64,000 nt of DNA from Incurvaria masculella. Lineage: Eukaryota; Arthropoda; Insecta; Lepidoptera; Incurvariidae. The stretch lies in contig OX335644.1 in NCBI GenBank assembly GCA_946894095.1, positions 25,091,595 to 25,155,594 on the forward strand, written 5' to 3'. Both the position numbers and the translations under genes were made by a program. Positions 37,401 to 49,400 of this stretch are shown in pieces; the first letter of the stretch is position 1; each line of letters starts with the position of its first letter. Below the pieces are notes generated by a model. It made no database searches, was not told the origin of the DNA, and saw only the letters and a list, made by a program, of their open reading frames with translations.

Positions 37401-40400
37401 GTTGCTATGGGTGATGAAAGTCGTTACGATTTTTTCACTAATCGTGGTCCCAGGAAATTACTAATTCGTTGTCACCAACATGCAACACCAAAAATAGTGT
37501 CTCAAGAAGATTTCTGTGACGTGATTTACTTGTTACATATGACGATGAAAGGACGTAACTACCTTGTCACAAATGGTGGTCCAACGACGTCACTAACCCG
37601 TTATTAGACGTAACTAGAAAGTTACTAACTTGTAACAAATGGTGGTCCAATCGGTCCGTATTCTGCGCCGCAAGCGGGAACATTGTGACGCCGTGATCGT
37701 GCGGCAAGGGTTGCACCGGACTGTAGCTGCCGCCTTCCAAGTCGTACAGCGCCTCGTTCTCGAAGTCGCAGCCGGCGGACTTGTGGCAGCCCTGCGCGGC
37801 GAACACGGGCTCGGCGCATGCGCACATCGACGCTCTGAAACAAGGGCAGCACTCTCTCGCTTGCGGGTCGAACATTTTCAAGCGTTACGAAATAGGAAGA
37901 TCGCTTGAGGCCCTCAAGCGATCTTCCTATTTCGTTCAAGTTGAGGGGAACTCACCTAACTAAAGTACGTGGTGGGGGAACTGACAATAAAGTAGAGTAT
38001 CTCTGCAGCGTATCTCCTCCAACGAATACACACACCATATAGGTATGATGGTAGGGATGACGGCGGTAAGAAAGCGTGGGGAGAGGGGTTAGATACTTGC
38101 GTAGCGAACTAGATACTCGTTATATATAATGTTCGGATGAGGTGATGGCAGGGTAGAGGCAGAAGCAATGGAGCTACGGATTTTTCGGAACACCGCTTGT
38201 GCCTGATGATTTTTCCTCTGCGATCATACCCGCATCCTTACTATTCTCAATAATGTTTCGGTCAATAAATAGTAAACAATGAACATTTCTCTCTATTTGC
38301 ACACGATAATCAAGAAGTTTCGCATCTATCGCGCTTGGCATTCACGCATACAATGACAATGTCAGTGACGTAAGAAAGCACTACTCTTCGTTAGTTTAAG
38401 TTTCATTACGACTGTCTATCTCAGCCTTAGTGTCGGTCCATATATGATTTTGTTTATTTAATGGAACTTGAAGCTGACATTCTACAGCGGTATTGTCTGT
38501 TCATCGAAAGACCAAAAATAAAACTTCCTTTCTCCTGTTGGTGGTTTATGCTTAATTTCTTCTTTTCTTCTTTCTTATTAAGGAGATGAAGAGGTATTTG
38601 TAACTGTATATTGCACGCCGTTTCTCTCGCTATTCTACCTTTCCCGATAAGTAATAAAAACGCGACGACTCATTTGTTCGCATTAGGCTCTCCCCAAACG
38701 TGTTGGCACACCCCCGCGCACCTCTACGTCCCCGCTGACCTAATATTTGCTATGTGGCCTGCTGTTCTTCACTCACCGGAGGTGGTCGGAGAAGTTGGAC
38801 GCTCTGCTCCGGCAGAGGGCGTGGTGGTGCTGGTGGAAGGAGGCGATGTGGTCCATGACGGCCTGCGTGCGGTACACCTGCAGGTCTACACTCACCGGAG
38901 TTGGTCGGAGAAGTTGGGCGCGCTGCTCCGGCAGAGGGCGTGGTGGTGCTGGTGAAAGGAGGCGATGTGGTCCATGACGGCCTGCGTGCGGTACACCTGC
39001 AGGTCTACACTCACCGGAGGTGGTCGGAGAAGTTGGGCGCGCTGCTCCGGTAGAGGGCGTGGTGGTGCTGGTGGAAGGAGGCGATGTGGTCCATGACGGC
39101 CTGCGTGCGGTACACCTGCAGGTCTACACTCACCGGAGGTGGTCGGAGAAGTTGGGCGCGCTGCTCCGGCAGAGGGCGTGGTGGTGCTGGTGGAAGGAGG
39201 CGATGTGGTCCATGACGGCCTGCGTGCGGTACACCTGCAGGTCTACACTCACCGGAGGTGGTCGGAGAAGTTGGGCGCGCTGCTCCGGCAGAGGGCGTGG
39301 TGGTGCTGGTGGAAGGAGGCGATGTGGTCCATGACGGCCTGCGTGCGGTACACCTGCAGGTCTACACTCACCGGAGGTGGTCGGAGAAGTTGGGCGCGCT
39401 GCTCCGGCAGAGGGCGTGGTGGTGCTGGTGGAAGGAGGCGATGTGGTCCATGACGGCCTGCGTGCGGTACACCTGCAGGTCTACACTCACCGGAGGTGGT
39501 CGGAGAAGTTGGGCGCGCTGCTCCGGCAGAGGGCGTGGTGGTGCTGGTGGAAGGAGGCGATGTGGTCCATGACGGCCTGCGTGCGGTACACCTGCAGGTC
39601 TACACTCACCGGAGGTGGTCGGAGAAGTTGGGCGCGCTGCTCCGGCAGAGGGCGTGGTGGTGCTGGTGGAAGGAGGCGATGTGGTCCATGACGGCCTGCG
39701 TGCGGTACACCTGCAGGTCTACACTCACCGGAGGTGGTCGGAGAAGTTGGGCGCGCTGCTCCGGCAGAGGGCGTGGTGGTGCTGGTGGAAGGAGGCGATG
39801 TGGTCCATGACGGCCTGCGTGCGGTACACCTGCAGGTCTACACTCACCGGAGGTGGTCGGAGAAGTTGGGCGCGCTGCTCCGGCAGAGGGCGTGGTGGTG
39901 CTGGTGGAAGGAGGCGATGTGGTCCATGACGGCCTGCGTGCGGTACACCTGCAGGTCTACACTCACCGGAGGTGGTCGGAGAAGTTGGGCGCGCTGCTCC
40001 GGCAGAGGGCGTGGTGGTGCTGGTGGAAGGAGGCGATGTGGTCCATGACGGCCTGCGTGCGGTACACCTGCAGGTCTACACTCACCGGAGGTGGTCGGAG
40101 AAGTTGGGCGCGCTGCTCCGGCAGAGGGCGTGGTGGTGCTGGTGGAAGGAGGCGATGTGGTCCATGACGGCCTGCGTGCGGTACACCTGCAGGTCTACAC
40201 TCACCGGAGGTGGTCGGAGAAGTTGGGCGCGCTGCTCCGGCAGAGGGCGTGGTGGTGCTGGTGGAAGGAGGCGATGTGGTCCATGACGGCCTGCGTGCGG
40301 TACACCTGCAGGTCTACACTCACCGGAGGTGGTCGGAGAAGTTGGGCGCGCTGCTCCGGCAGAGGGCGTGGTGGTGCTGGTGGAAGGAGGCGATGTGGTC

Positions 40401-43400
40401 CATGACGGCCTGCGTGCGGTACACCTGCAGGTCTACACTCACCGGAGGTGGTCGGAGAAGTTGGGCGCGCTGCTCCGGCAGAGGGCGTGGTGGTGCTGGT
40501 GGAAGGAGGCGATGTGGTCCATGACGGCCTGCGTGCGGTACACCTGCAGGTCTACACTCACCGGAGGTGGTCGGAGAAGTTGGGCGCGCTGCTCCGGCAG
40601 AGGGCGTGGTGGTGCTGGTGGAAGGAGGCGATGTGGTCCATGACGGCCTGCGTGCGGTACACCTGCAGGTCTACACTCACCGGAGGTGGTCGGAGAAGTT
40701 GGGCGCGCTGCTCCGGCAGAGGGCGTGGTGGTGCTGGTGGAAGGAGGCGATGTGGTCCATGACGGCCTGCGTGCGGTACACCTGCAGGTCTACACTCACC
40801 GGAGGTGGTCGGAGAAGTTGGGCGCGCTGCTCCGGCAGAGGGCGTGGTGGTGCTGGTGGAAGGAGGCGATGTGGTCCATGACGGCCTGCGTGCGGTACAC
40901 CTGCAGGTCTACACTCACCGGAGGTGGTCGGAGAAGTTGGGCGCGCTGCTCCGGCAGAGGGTGTGGTGGTGCTGGTGGAAGGAGGCGATGTGGTCCATGA
41001 CGGCCTGCGTGCGGTACACCTGCAGGTCTACACTCACCGGAGGTGGTCCGAGAAGTTGGGCGCGCTGCTCCGGCAGAGGGCGTGGTGGTGCTGGTGGAAG
41101 GAGGCGATGTGGTCCATGACGGCCTGCGTGCGGTACACCTGCAGGTCTACACTCACCGGAGGTGGTCGGAGAAGTTGGGCGCGCTGCTCCGGCAGAGGGC
41201 GTGGTGGTGCTGGTGGAAGGAGGCGATGTGGTCCATGACGGCCTGCGTGCGGTACACCTGCAGGTCTACACTCACCGGAGGTGGTCGGAGAAGTTGGGCG
41301 CGCTGCTCCGGCAGAGGGCGTGGTGGTGCTGGTGGAAGGAGGCGATGTGGTCCATGACGGCCTGCGTGCGGTACACCTGCAGGTCTACACTCACCGGAGG
41401 TGGTCGGAGAAGTTGGGCGCGCTGCTCCGGCAGAGGGCGTGGTGGTGCTGGTGGAAGGAGGCGATATGGTCCATGACGGCCTGCGTGCGGTACACCTGCA
41501 GGTCTACACTCACCGGAGGTGGTCGGAGAAGTTGGGCGCGCTGCTCCGGCAGAGGGCGTGGTGGTGCTGGTGGAAGGAGGCGATGTGGTCCATGACGGCC
41601 TGCGTGCGGTACACCTGCAGGTCTACACTCACCGGAGGTGGTCGGAGAAGTTGGGCGCGCTGCTCCGGCAGAGGGCGTGGTGGTGCTGGTGGAAGGAGGC
41701 GATGTGGTCCATGACGGCCTGCGTGCGGTACACCTGCAGGTCTACACTCACCGGAGGTGGTCGGAGAAGTTGGGCGCGCTGCTCCGGCAGAGGGCGTGGT
41801 GGTGCTGGTGGAAGGAGGCGATGTGGTCCATGACGGCCTGCGTGCGGTACACCTGCAGGTCTACACTCACCGGAGGTGGTCGGAGAAGTTGGGCGCGCTG
41901 CTCCGGCAGAGGGCGTGGTGGTGCTGGTGGAAGGAGGCGATGTGGTCCATGACGGCCTGCGTGCGGTACACCTGCAGGTCTACACTCACCGGAGGTGGTC
42001 GGAGAAGTTGGGCGCGCTGCTCCGGCAGAGGGCGTGGTGGTGCTGGTGGAAGGAGGCGATGTGGTCCATGACGGCCTGCGTGCGGTACACCTGCAGGTCT
42101 ACACTCACCGGAGGTGGTCGGAGAAGTTGGGCGCGCTGCTCCGGCAGAGAGCGTGGTGGTGCTGGTGGAAGGAGGCGATGTGGTCCATGACGGCCTGCGT
42201 GCGGTACACCTGCAGGTCTACACTCACCGGAGGTGGTCGGAGAAGTTGGGCGCGCTGCTCCGGCAGAGAGCGTGGTGGTGCTGGTGGAAGGAGGCGATGT
42301 GGTCCATGACGGCCTGCGTGCGGTACACCTGCAGGTCTACACTCACCGGAGGTGGTCGGAGAAGTTGGGCGCGCTGCTCCGGCAGAGGGCGTGGTGGTGC
42401 TGGTGGAAGGAGGCGATGTGGTCCATGACGGCCTGCGTGCGGTACACCTGCAGGTCTACACTCACCGGAGGTGGTCGGAGAAGTTGGGCGCGCTGCTCCG
42501 GCAGAGGGCGTGGTGGTGCTGGTGGAAGGAGGCGATGTGGTCCATGACGGCCTGCGTGCGGTACACCTGCAGGTCTACACTCACCGGAGGTGGTCGGAGA
42601 AGTTGGGCGCGCTGCTCCGGCAGAGGGCGTGGTGGTGCTGGTGGAAGGAGGCGATGTGGTCCATGACGGCCTGCGTGCGGTACACCTGCAGGTCTACACT
42701 CACCGGAGGTGGTCGGAGAAGTTGGGCGCGCTGCTCCGGCAGAGGGCGTGGTGGTGCTGGTGGAAGGAGGCGATGTGGTTCATGACGGCCTGCGTGCGGT
42801 ACACCTGCAGGTCTACACTCACCGGAGGTGGTCGGAGAAGTTGGGCGCGCTGCTCCGGCAGAGGGCGTGGTGTTGCTGGTGGAAGGAGGCGATGTGGTCC
42901 ATGACGGCCTGCGTGCGGTACACCTGCAGGTCTACACTCACCGGAGGTGGTCGGAGAAGTTGGGCGCGCTGCTCCGGCAGAGGGCGTGGTGGTGCTGGTG
43001 GAAGGAGGCGATGTGGTCCATGACGGCCTGCGTGCGGTACACCTGCAGGTCTACACTCACCGGAGGTGGTCGGAGAAGTTGGGCGCGCTGCTCCGGCAGA
43101 GGGCGTGGTGGTGCTGGTGGAAGGAGGCGATGTGGTCCATGACGGCCTGCGTGCGGTACACCTGCAGGTCTACACTCACCGGAGGTGGTCGGAGAAGTTG
43201 GGCGCGCTGCTCCGGCAGAGAGCGTGGTGGTGCTGGTGGAAGGAGGCGATGTGGTCCATGACGGCCTGCGTGCGGTACACCTGCAGGTCTACACTCACCG
43301 GAGGTGGTCGGAGAAGTTGGGCGCGCTGCTCCGGCAGAGAGCGTGGTGGTGCTGGTGGAAGGAGGCGATGTGGTCCATGACGGCCTGCGTGCGGTACACC

Positions 43401-46400
43401 TGCAGGTCTACACTCACCGGAGGTGGTCGGAGAAGTTGGGCGCGCTGCTCCGGCAGAGAGCGTGGTGGTGCTGGTGGAAGGAGGCGATGTGGTCCATGAC
43501 GGCCTGCGTGCGGTACACCTGCAGGTCTACACTCACCGGAGGTGGTCGGAGAAGTTGGGCGCGCTGCTCCGGCAGAGGGCGTGGTGGTGCTGGTGGAAGG
43601 AGGCGATGTGGTCCATGACGGCCTGCGTGCGGTACACCTGCAGGTCTACACTCACCGGAGGTGGTCGGAGAAGTTGGGCGCGCTGCTCCGGCAGAGAGCG
43701 TGGTGGTGCTGGTGGAAGGAGGCGATGTGGTCCATGACGGCCTGCGTGCGGTACACCTGCAGGTCTACACTCACCGGAGGTGGTCGGAGAAGTTGGGCGC
43801 GCTGCTCCGGCAGAGAGCGTGGTTGTGCTGGTGGAAGGAGGCGATGTGGTCCATGACGGCCTGCGTGCGGTACACCTGCAGGTCTACACTCACCGGAGGT
43901 GGTCGGAGAAGTTGGGCGCGCTGCTCCGGCAGAGAGCGTGGTGGTGCTGGTGGAAGGAGGCGATGTGGTCCATGACGGCCTGCGTGCGGTACACCTGCAG
44001 GTCTACACTCACCGGAGGTGGTCGGAGAAGTTGGGCGCGCTGCTCCGGCAGAGAGCGTGGTGGTGCTGGTGGAAGGAGGCGATGTGGTCCATGACGGCCT
44101 GCGTGCGGTACACCTGCAGGTCTACACTCACCGGAGGTGGTCGGAGAAGTTGGGCGCGCTGCTCCGGCAGAGAGCGTGGTGGTGCTGGTGGAAGGAGGCG
44201 ATGTGGTCCATGACGGCCTGCGTGCGGTACACCTGCAGGTCTACACTCACCGGAGGTGGTCGGAGAAGTTGGGCGCGCTGCTCCGGCAGAGAGCGTGGTG
44301 GTGCTGGTGGAAGGAGGCGATGTGGTCCATGACGGCCTGCGTGCGGTACACCTGCAGGTCTACACTCACCGGAGGTGGTCGGAGAAGTTGGGCGCGCTGC
44401 TCCGGCAGAGAGCGTGGTGGTGCTGGTGGAAGGAGGCGATGTGGTCCATGACGGCCTGCGTGCGGTACACCTGCAGGTCTACACTCACCGGAGGTGGTCG
44501 GAGAAGTTGGGCGCGCTGCTCCGGCAGAGAGCGTGGTGGTGCTGGTGGAAGGAGGCGATGTGGTCCATGACGGCCTGCGTGCGGTACACCTGCAGGTCTA
44601 CACTCACCGGAGGTGGTCGGAGAAGTTGGGCGCGCTGCTCCGGCAGAGAGCGTGGTGGTGCTGGTGGAAGGAGGCGATGTGGTCCATGACGGCCTGCGTG
44701 CGGTACACCTGCAGGTCTACACTCACCGGAGGTGGTCGGAGAAGTTGGGCGCGCTGCTCCGGCAGAGAGCGTGGTGGTGCTGGTGGAAGGAGGCGATGTG
44801 GTCCATGACGGCCTGCGTGCGGTACACCTGCAGGTCTACACTCACCGGAGGTGGTCGGAGAAGTTGGGCGCGCTGCTCCGGCAGAGAGCGTGGTGGTGCT
44901 GGTGGAAGGAGGCGATGTGGTCCATGACGGCCTGCGTGCGGTACACCTGCAGGTCTACACTCACCGGAGGTGGTCGGAGAAGTTGGGCGCGCTGCTCCGG
45001 CAGAGAGCGTGGTGGTGCTGGTGGAAGGAGGCGATGTGGTCCATGACGGCCTGCGTGCGGTACACCTGCAGGTCTACACTCACCGGAGGTGGTCGGAGAA
45101 GTTGGGCGCGCTGCTCCGGCAGAGAGCGTGGTGGTGCTGGTGGAAGGAGGCGATGTGGTCCATGACGGCCTGCGTGCGGTACACCTGCAGGTCTACACTC
45201 ACCGGAGGTGGTCGGAGAAGTTGGGCGCGCTGCTCCGGCAGAGGGCGTGGTGGTGCTGGTGGAAGGAGGCGATGTGGTACATGACGGCCTGCGTGCGGTA
45301 CACCTGCAGGTCTACACTCACCGGAGGTGGTCGGAGAAGTTGGGCGCGCTGCTCCGGCAGAGGGCGTGGTGGTGCTGGTGGAAGGAGGCGACGTGGTCCA
45401 TGACGGCCTGCGTGCGGTACACCTGCAGGTCTACACTCACCGGAGGTGGTCGGAGAAGTTGGGCGCGCTGCTCCGGCAGAGGGCGTGGTGGTGCTGGTGG
45501 AAGGAGGCGACGTGGTCCATGACGGCCTGCGTGCGGTACACCTGCAGGTCTACACTCACCGGAGGTGATCGGAGAAGTTGGGCGCGCTGCTCCGGCAGAG
45601 GGCGTGGTGGTGCTGGTGGAAGGAGGTGACGTGGTCCATGACGGCCTGCGTGCGGTACACCTGCAGGTCTACACTCACCGGAGGTGGTCGGAGAAGTTGG
45701 GCGCGCTGCTCCGGCAGAGGGCGTGGTGGTGCTGGTGGAAGGAGGTGACGTGGTCCATGACGGCCTGCGTGCGGTACACCTGCAGGTCTACACTCACCGG
45801 AGGTGGTCGGAGAAGTTGGGCGCGCTGCTCCGGCAGAGGGCGTGGTGGTGCTGGTGGAAGGAGGCGATGTGGTCCATGACGGCCTGCGTGCGGTACACCT
45901 GCAGGTCTACACTCACCGGAGGTGGTCGGAGAAGTTGGGCGCGCTACTCCGGCAGAGGGCGTGGTGGTGCTGGTGGAAGGAGGCGATGTGGTCCATGACG
46001 GCCTGCGTGCGGTACACCTGCAGGTCTACACTCACCGGAGGTGGTCGGAGAAGTTGGGCGCGCTGCTCCGGCAGAGGGCGTGGTGGTGCTGGTGGAAGGA
46101 GGCGACGTGGTCCATGACGGCCTGCGTGCGGTACACCTGCAGGTCTACACTCACCGGAGGTGGTCGGAGAAGTTGGGCGCGCTGCTCCGGCAGAGGGCGT
46201 GGTGGTGCTGGTGGAAGGAGGCGACGTGGTCCATGACGGCCTGCGTGCGGTACACCTGCAGGTCTACACTCACCGGAGGTGATCGGAGAAGTTGGGCGCG
46301 CTGCTCCGGCAGAGGGCGTGGTGGTGCTGGTGGAAGGAGGTGACGTGGTCCATGACGGCCTGCGTGCGGTACACCTGCAGGTCTACACTCACCGGAGGTG

Positions 46401-49400
46401 GTCGGAGAAGTTGGGCGCGCTGCTCCGGCAGAGGGCGTGGTGGTGCTGGTGGAAGGAGGTGACGTGGTCCATGACGGCCTGCGTGCGGTACACCTGCAGG
46501 TCTACACTCACCGGAGGTGGTCGGAGAAGTTGGGCGCGCTGCTCCGGCAGAGGGCGTGGTGGTGCTGGTGGAAGGAGGCGATGTGGTCCATGACGGCCTG
46601 CGTGCGGTACACCTGCAGGTCTACACTCACCGGAGGTGGTCGGAGAAGTTGGGCGCGCTACTCCGGCAGAGGGCGTGGTGGTGCTGGTGGAAGGAGGCGA
46701 TGTGGTCCATGACGGCCTGCGTGCGGTACACCTTCTCCAGGTTGACGGGAGCCTCGGAGCCGACTCGCCGCCAGCCGACGCCGCCCTCTCCGTCTTCGCC
46801 CTCCTCCTCGAACGAGGCGATGTACTGGAAGAGATGAAAAAGTCATGATCGAGGGAAGATTGTTGCGGTCATCACCGATTGGTACCTATGGCAGAATGTT
46901 TTGAAATATTTGTTAAGCGCGGCATATGATGCACGCCAGGACCTTACATAATGGGTGCTCAACGACGCCCATAGGCCCTCGAACTATCACGGCGGTAGCG
47001 GAAACTATGCCGGTCAGCCAGGTGCTTCTTCACACCATGTTTAAAGGAACCTAGGTGTTACTTCTGGCGGAATTGTACATATACCTACGGTACTTATAAA
47101 CTGCTTGTTTTGTCTTATTTAATACATTTTATAAGCGCGAAGCCATATTGCCACTGCTGCCAGACGGACGGACAGCGGAGCCTTAGTAGTAGGGACCCGT
47201 TTGCACCCATTGGATACGGAACTCTAAAATTCAGAAATAACACTGTCGGTCACCGAGGGCGCATTCTACTCCGCTCCGATCGGTTTATTGTCCAAAACTA
47301 CATTGACCCTAGTGGAGATCTAGTTTCTAGTCTCCGTTAGAATTATAACCGGACATACACACACACACACATACACTCACCACTTGCCGGCCGGAGTCGC
47401 CGGGCGGGCGCGCGTCCTTCCTGGCGGCGTCCCGCGGGCTCCCGCCGCCCGTGTCCCGCTTGCTCTCCCTGCGGGACGCATCCTTCCGCAGGCTCTCTCT
47501 GCAATGGGGATCTCACGTTAAGGTGGCCCAACCCGCTCATCTCCCCATACAAAAGGGGAAAGAAGATCACGCCCATATTTCTTGTCAGATATCCCCAATT
47601 TTGCTCAAAATAGCTTTATTCGATCGAACTAGATGTCTGATGACCATTGGCATTGTAAAATTGTGTTTGGTTTCCAAGTTATAAGGTCCGAAAGTTCGAA
47701 TTTTTTGCGCGTTTTATACAATAACTTTGGAGGTGGATAACGCAATGATAAAGTAAGAACATCGTAAAAATATTAGTCATCAGACATAGCTTATTTAATC
47801 AAGATTTATGATCTATTTGGTTTTTGTTAGATTTTTGACTACAGCGGTCGTGGTTTACTTTTAGCTATAAGTCGTTTTGAAATTAAAATTTTCGTAAATC
47901 TTACCAAATGATACACTATGCACATTGTCTTTTTTGTGGACAAGTTGCATCTGCCTCATCACGGAACCTGTCTTATTCTTTGAAACCGAGAAGGTCCCAG
48001 AGCGCAACAGCACGGTTTTGTACCGTGCCCGCGAACGAGTTAGGCCCGCCGGGCTATCGTCAGCCGTGTTGAAGCAATACAGCGGGCGTGGAAGGGGCAG
48101 GAGGAGCGATCGAAACTATAACGGCAGCGTAGCCACGAGTTAGTGGAAAACGTCCAACTGTAGTTAGTTGCTTAAAAAATCGGGACGCTTAAAATCTCAA
48201 TCCTGGATCTGTTGATTTGGATCCCTGGAGCTGCGTAGGTTAGTCTAGAACGGACATTTCATTTCAATTCATTTCATTTATTTATTCAACTTCAGGTAGT
48301 AAAACTACACTAAGTCATGTCCCAATTTGATTGATCCGCGGATTCGATCAACCATTGAAGAAGAACCCGCAAAGAAACTTCACTGGTCTATAAATTATGT
48401 TTTTTTTTGTCTTTTTTTGCGTCCACATAAATGATATAACACAATTATGATTTCATACCTAAATGCTACTGCCAAACTTACATTGGTAGAACGGTCTAAA
48501 GCGAAGAACTAAGAACTACGAGGAAACAACAACCCACAATGTGAAAAGTCTTAATTAATAAATAAATTACTTAACTTAATAACCTATGAAACATAGGTTT
48601 CATAGGTTCTCAGTTTCGCTCGTAGTGGCCTCCAGGCTCAACATCAACATCAACATCCCTCTGCGGGTGATTGTCGAAGCCGGGCGGTACGTCAGGAATT
48701 ACGTTAGCGCCCACGATTTGCAAATTCCTCGGTGGAAGACTTCGTCGCGAAGCTCTCGAGTCGCATGTTCGAGCACGCTGACGCCTCGCCTCACCGTCAC
48801 CTGGTTAAAATGGCTCCCCGGCATGCAAGACCACCCGACGGGCGAGCTGCTGGAGGACTTCTAACCACAGAACAATTAGGAGGTAAGAATTGTGAAGTGG
48901 GCGGAACCCGCGCGCTTGTCTTTAGCGGGGACCCGCGCACTTCATACGCGCATGATTCACTCCTCTGCGGCGTTCCTGTGCATTAACTTATCTGTGATAA
49001 AATCTAAAATTGAAAAGGAGTAATGCCGTACTGTGCCATAACAACGTGTAAACGCGACAGCCGGGTGCACAACCTTCATAATGGCGGAGTTTCATATCAC
49101 CGGTTAGTTACATGTATAGCGATAAAATTTACAACAAAAACACTACGAAACAATATGGCGTCGCGGCGTCGCTTTGCTTTCCGGGTCATGTCTCGCTACT
49201 CTGTTAGTGACTGCGTGCGTGTGAGGCGCTCGGCCGTGTTCGAAAGTGACGTAACATTTGATTGCAAACAGTATTGGACTTCCAACATAGATCCATTACG
49301 TTAAGGTTCACATTAACTGAACAAATGTGGATTTGTTGTTTGGTTATTAATTAAGAAGGGATAGCCAATTGCGACGGTTATACATCCGCGAAGCAAAAAG

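Noticed and set aside
38771..46731. CRISPR-like array
   Set aside because: Direct repeats without unique spacers, in a eukaryotic gene; each unit is exon plus splice donor.
39020..46848. Dozens of overlapping 104-codon plus-strand ORFs ([13 protein letters not shown]...)
   Set aside because: They are reading-frame shadows of the minus-strand PLC exon array. The 119-bp unit is not a multiple of 3, and the differences between copies are mostly silent only in the minus-strand frame.
47925..48143. Small ORF inside the TTAA MITE ([15 protein letters not shown]...)
   Set aside because: Not kept open in the other copies of the MITE and without recognisable domain.
48586..48986. Two overlapping plus-strand ORFs as PLC or novel exons
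   Set aside because: Wrong strand for PLC, mutually out of frame, and no supporting splice sites or known motif.
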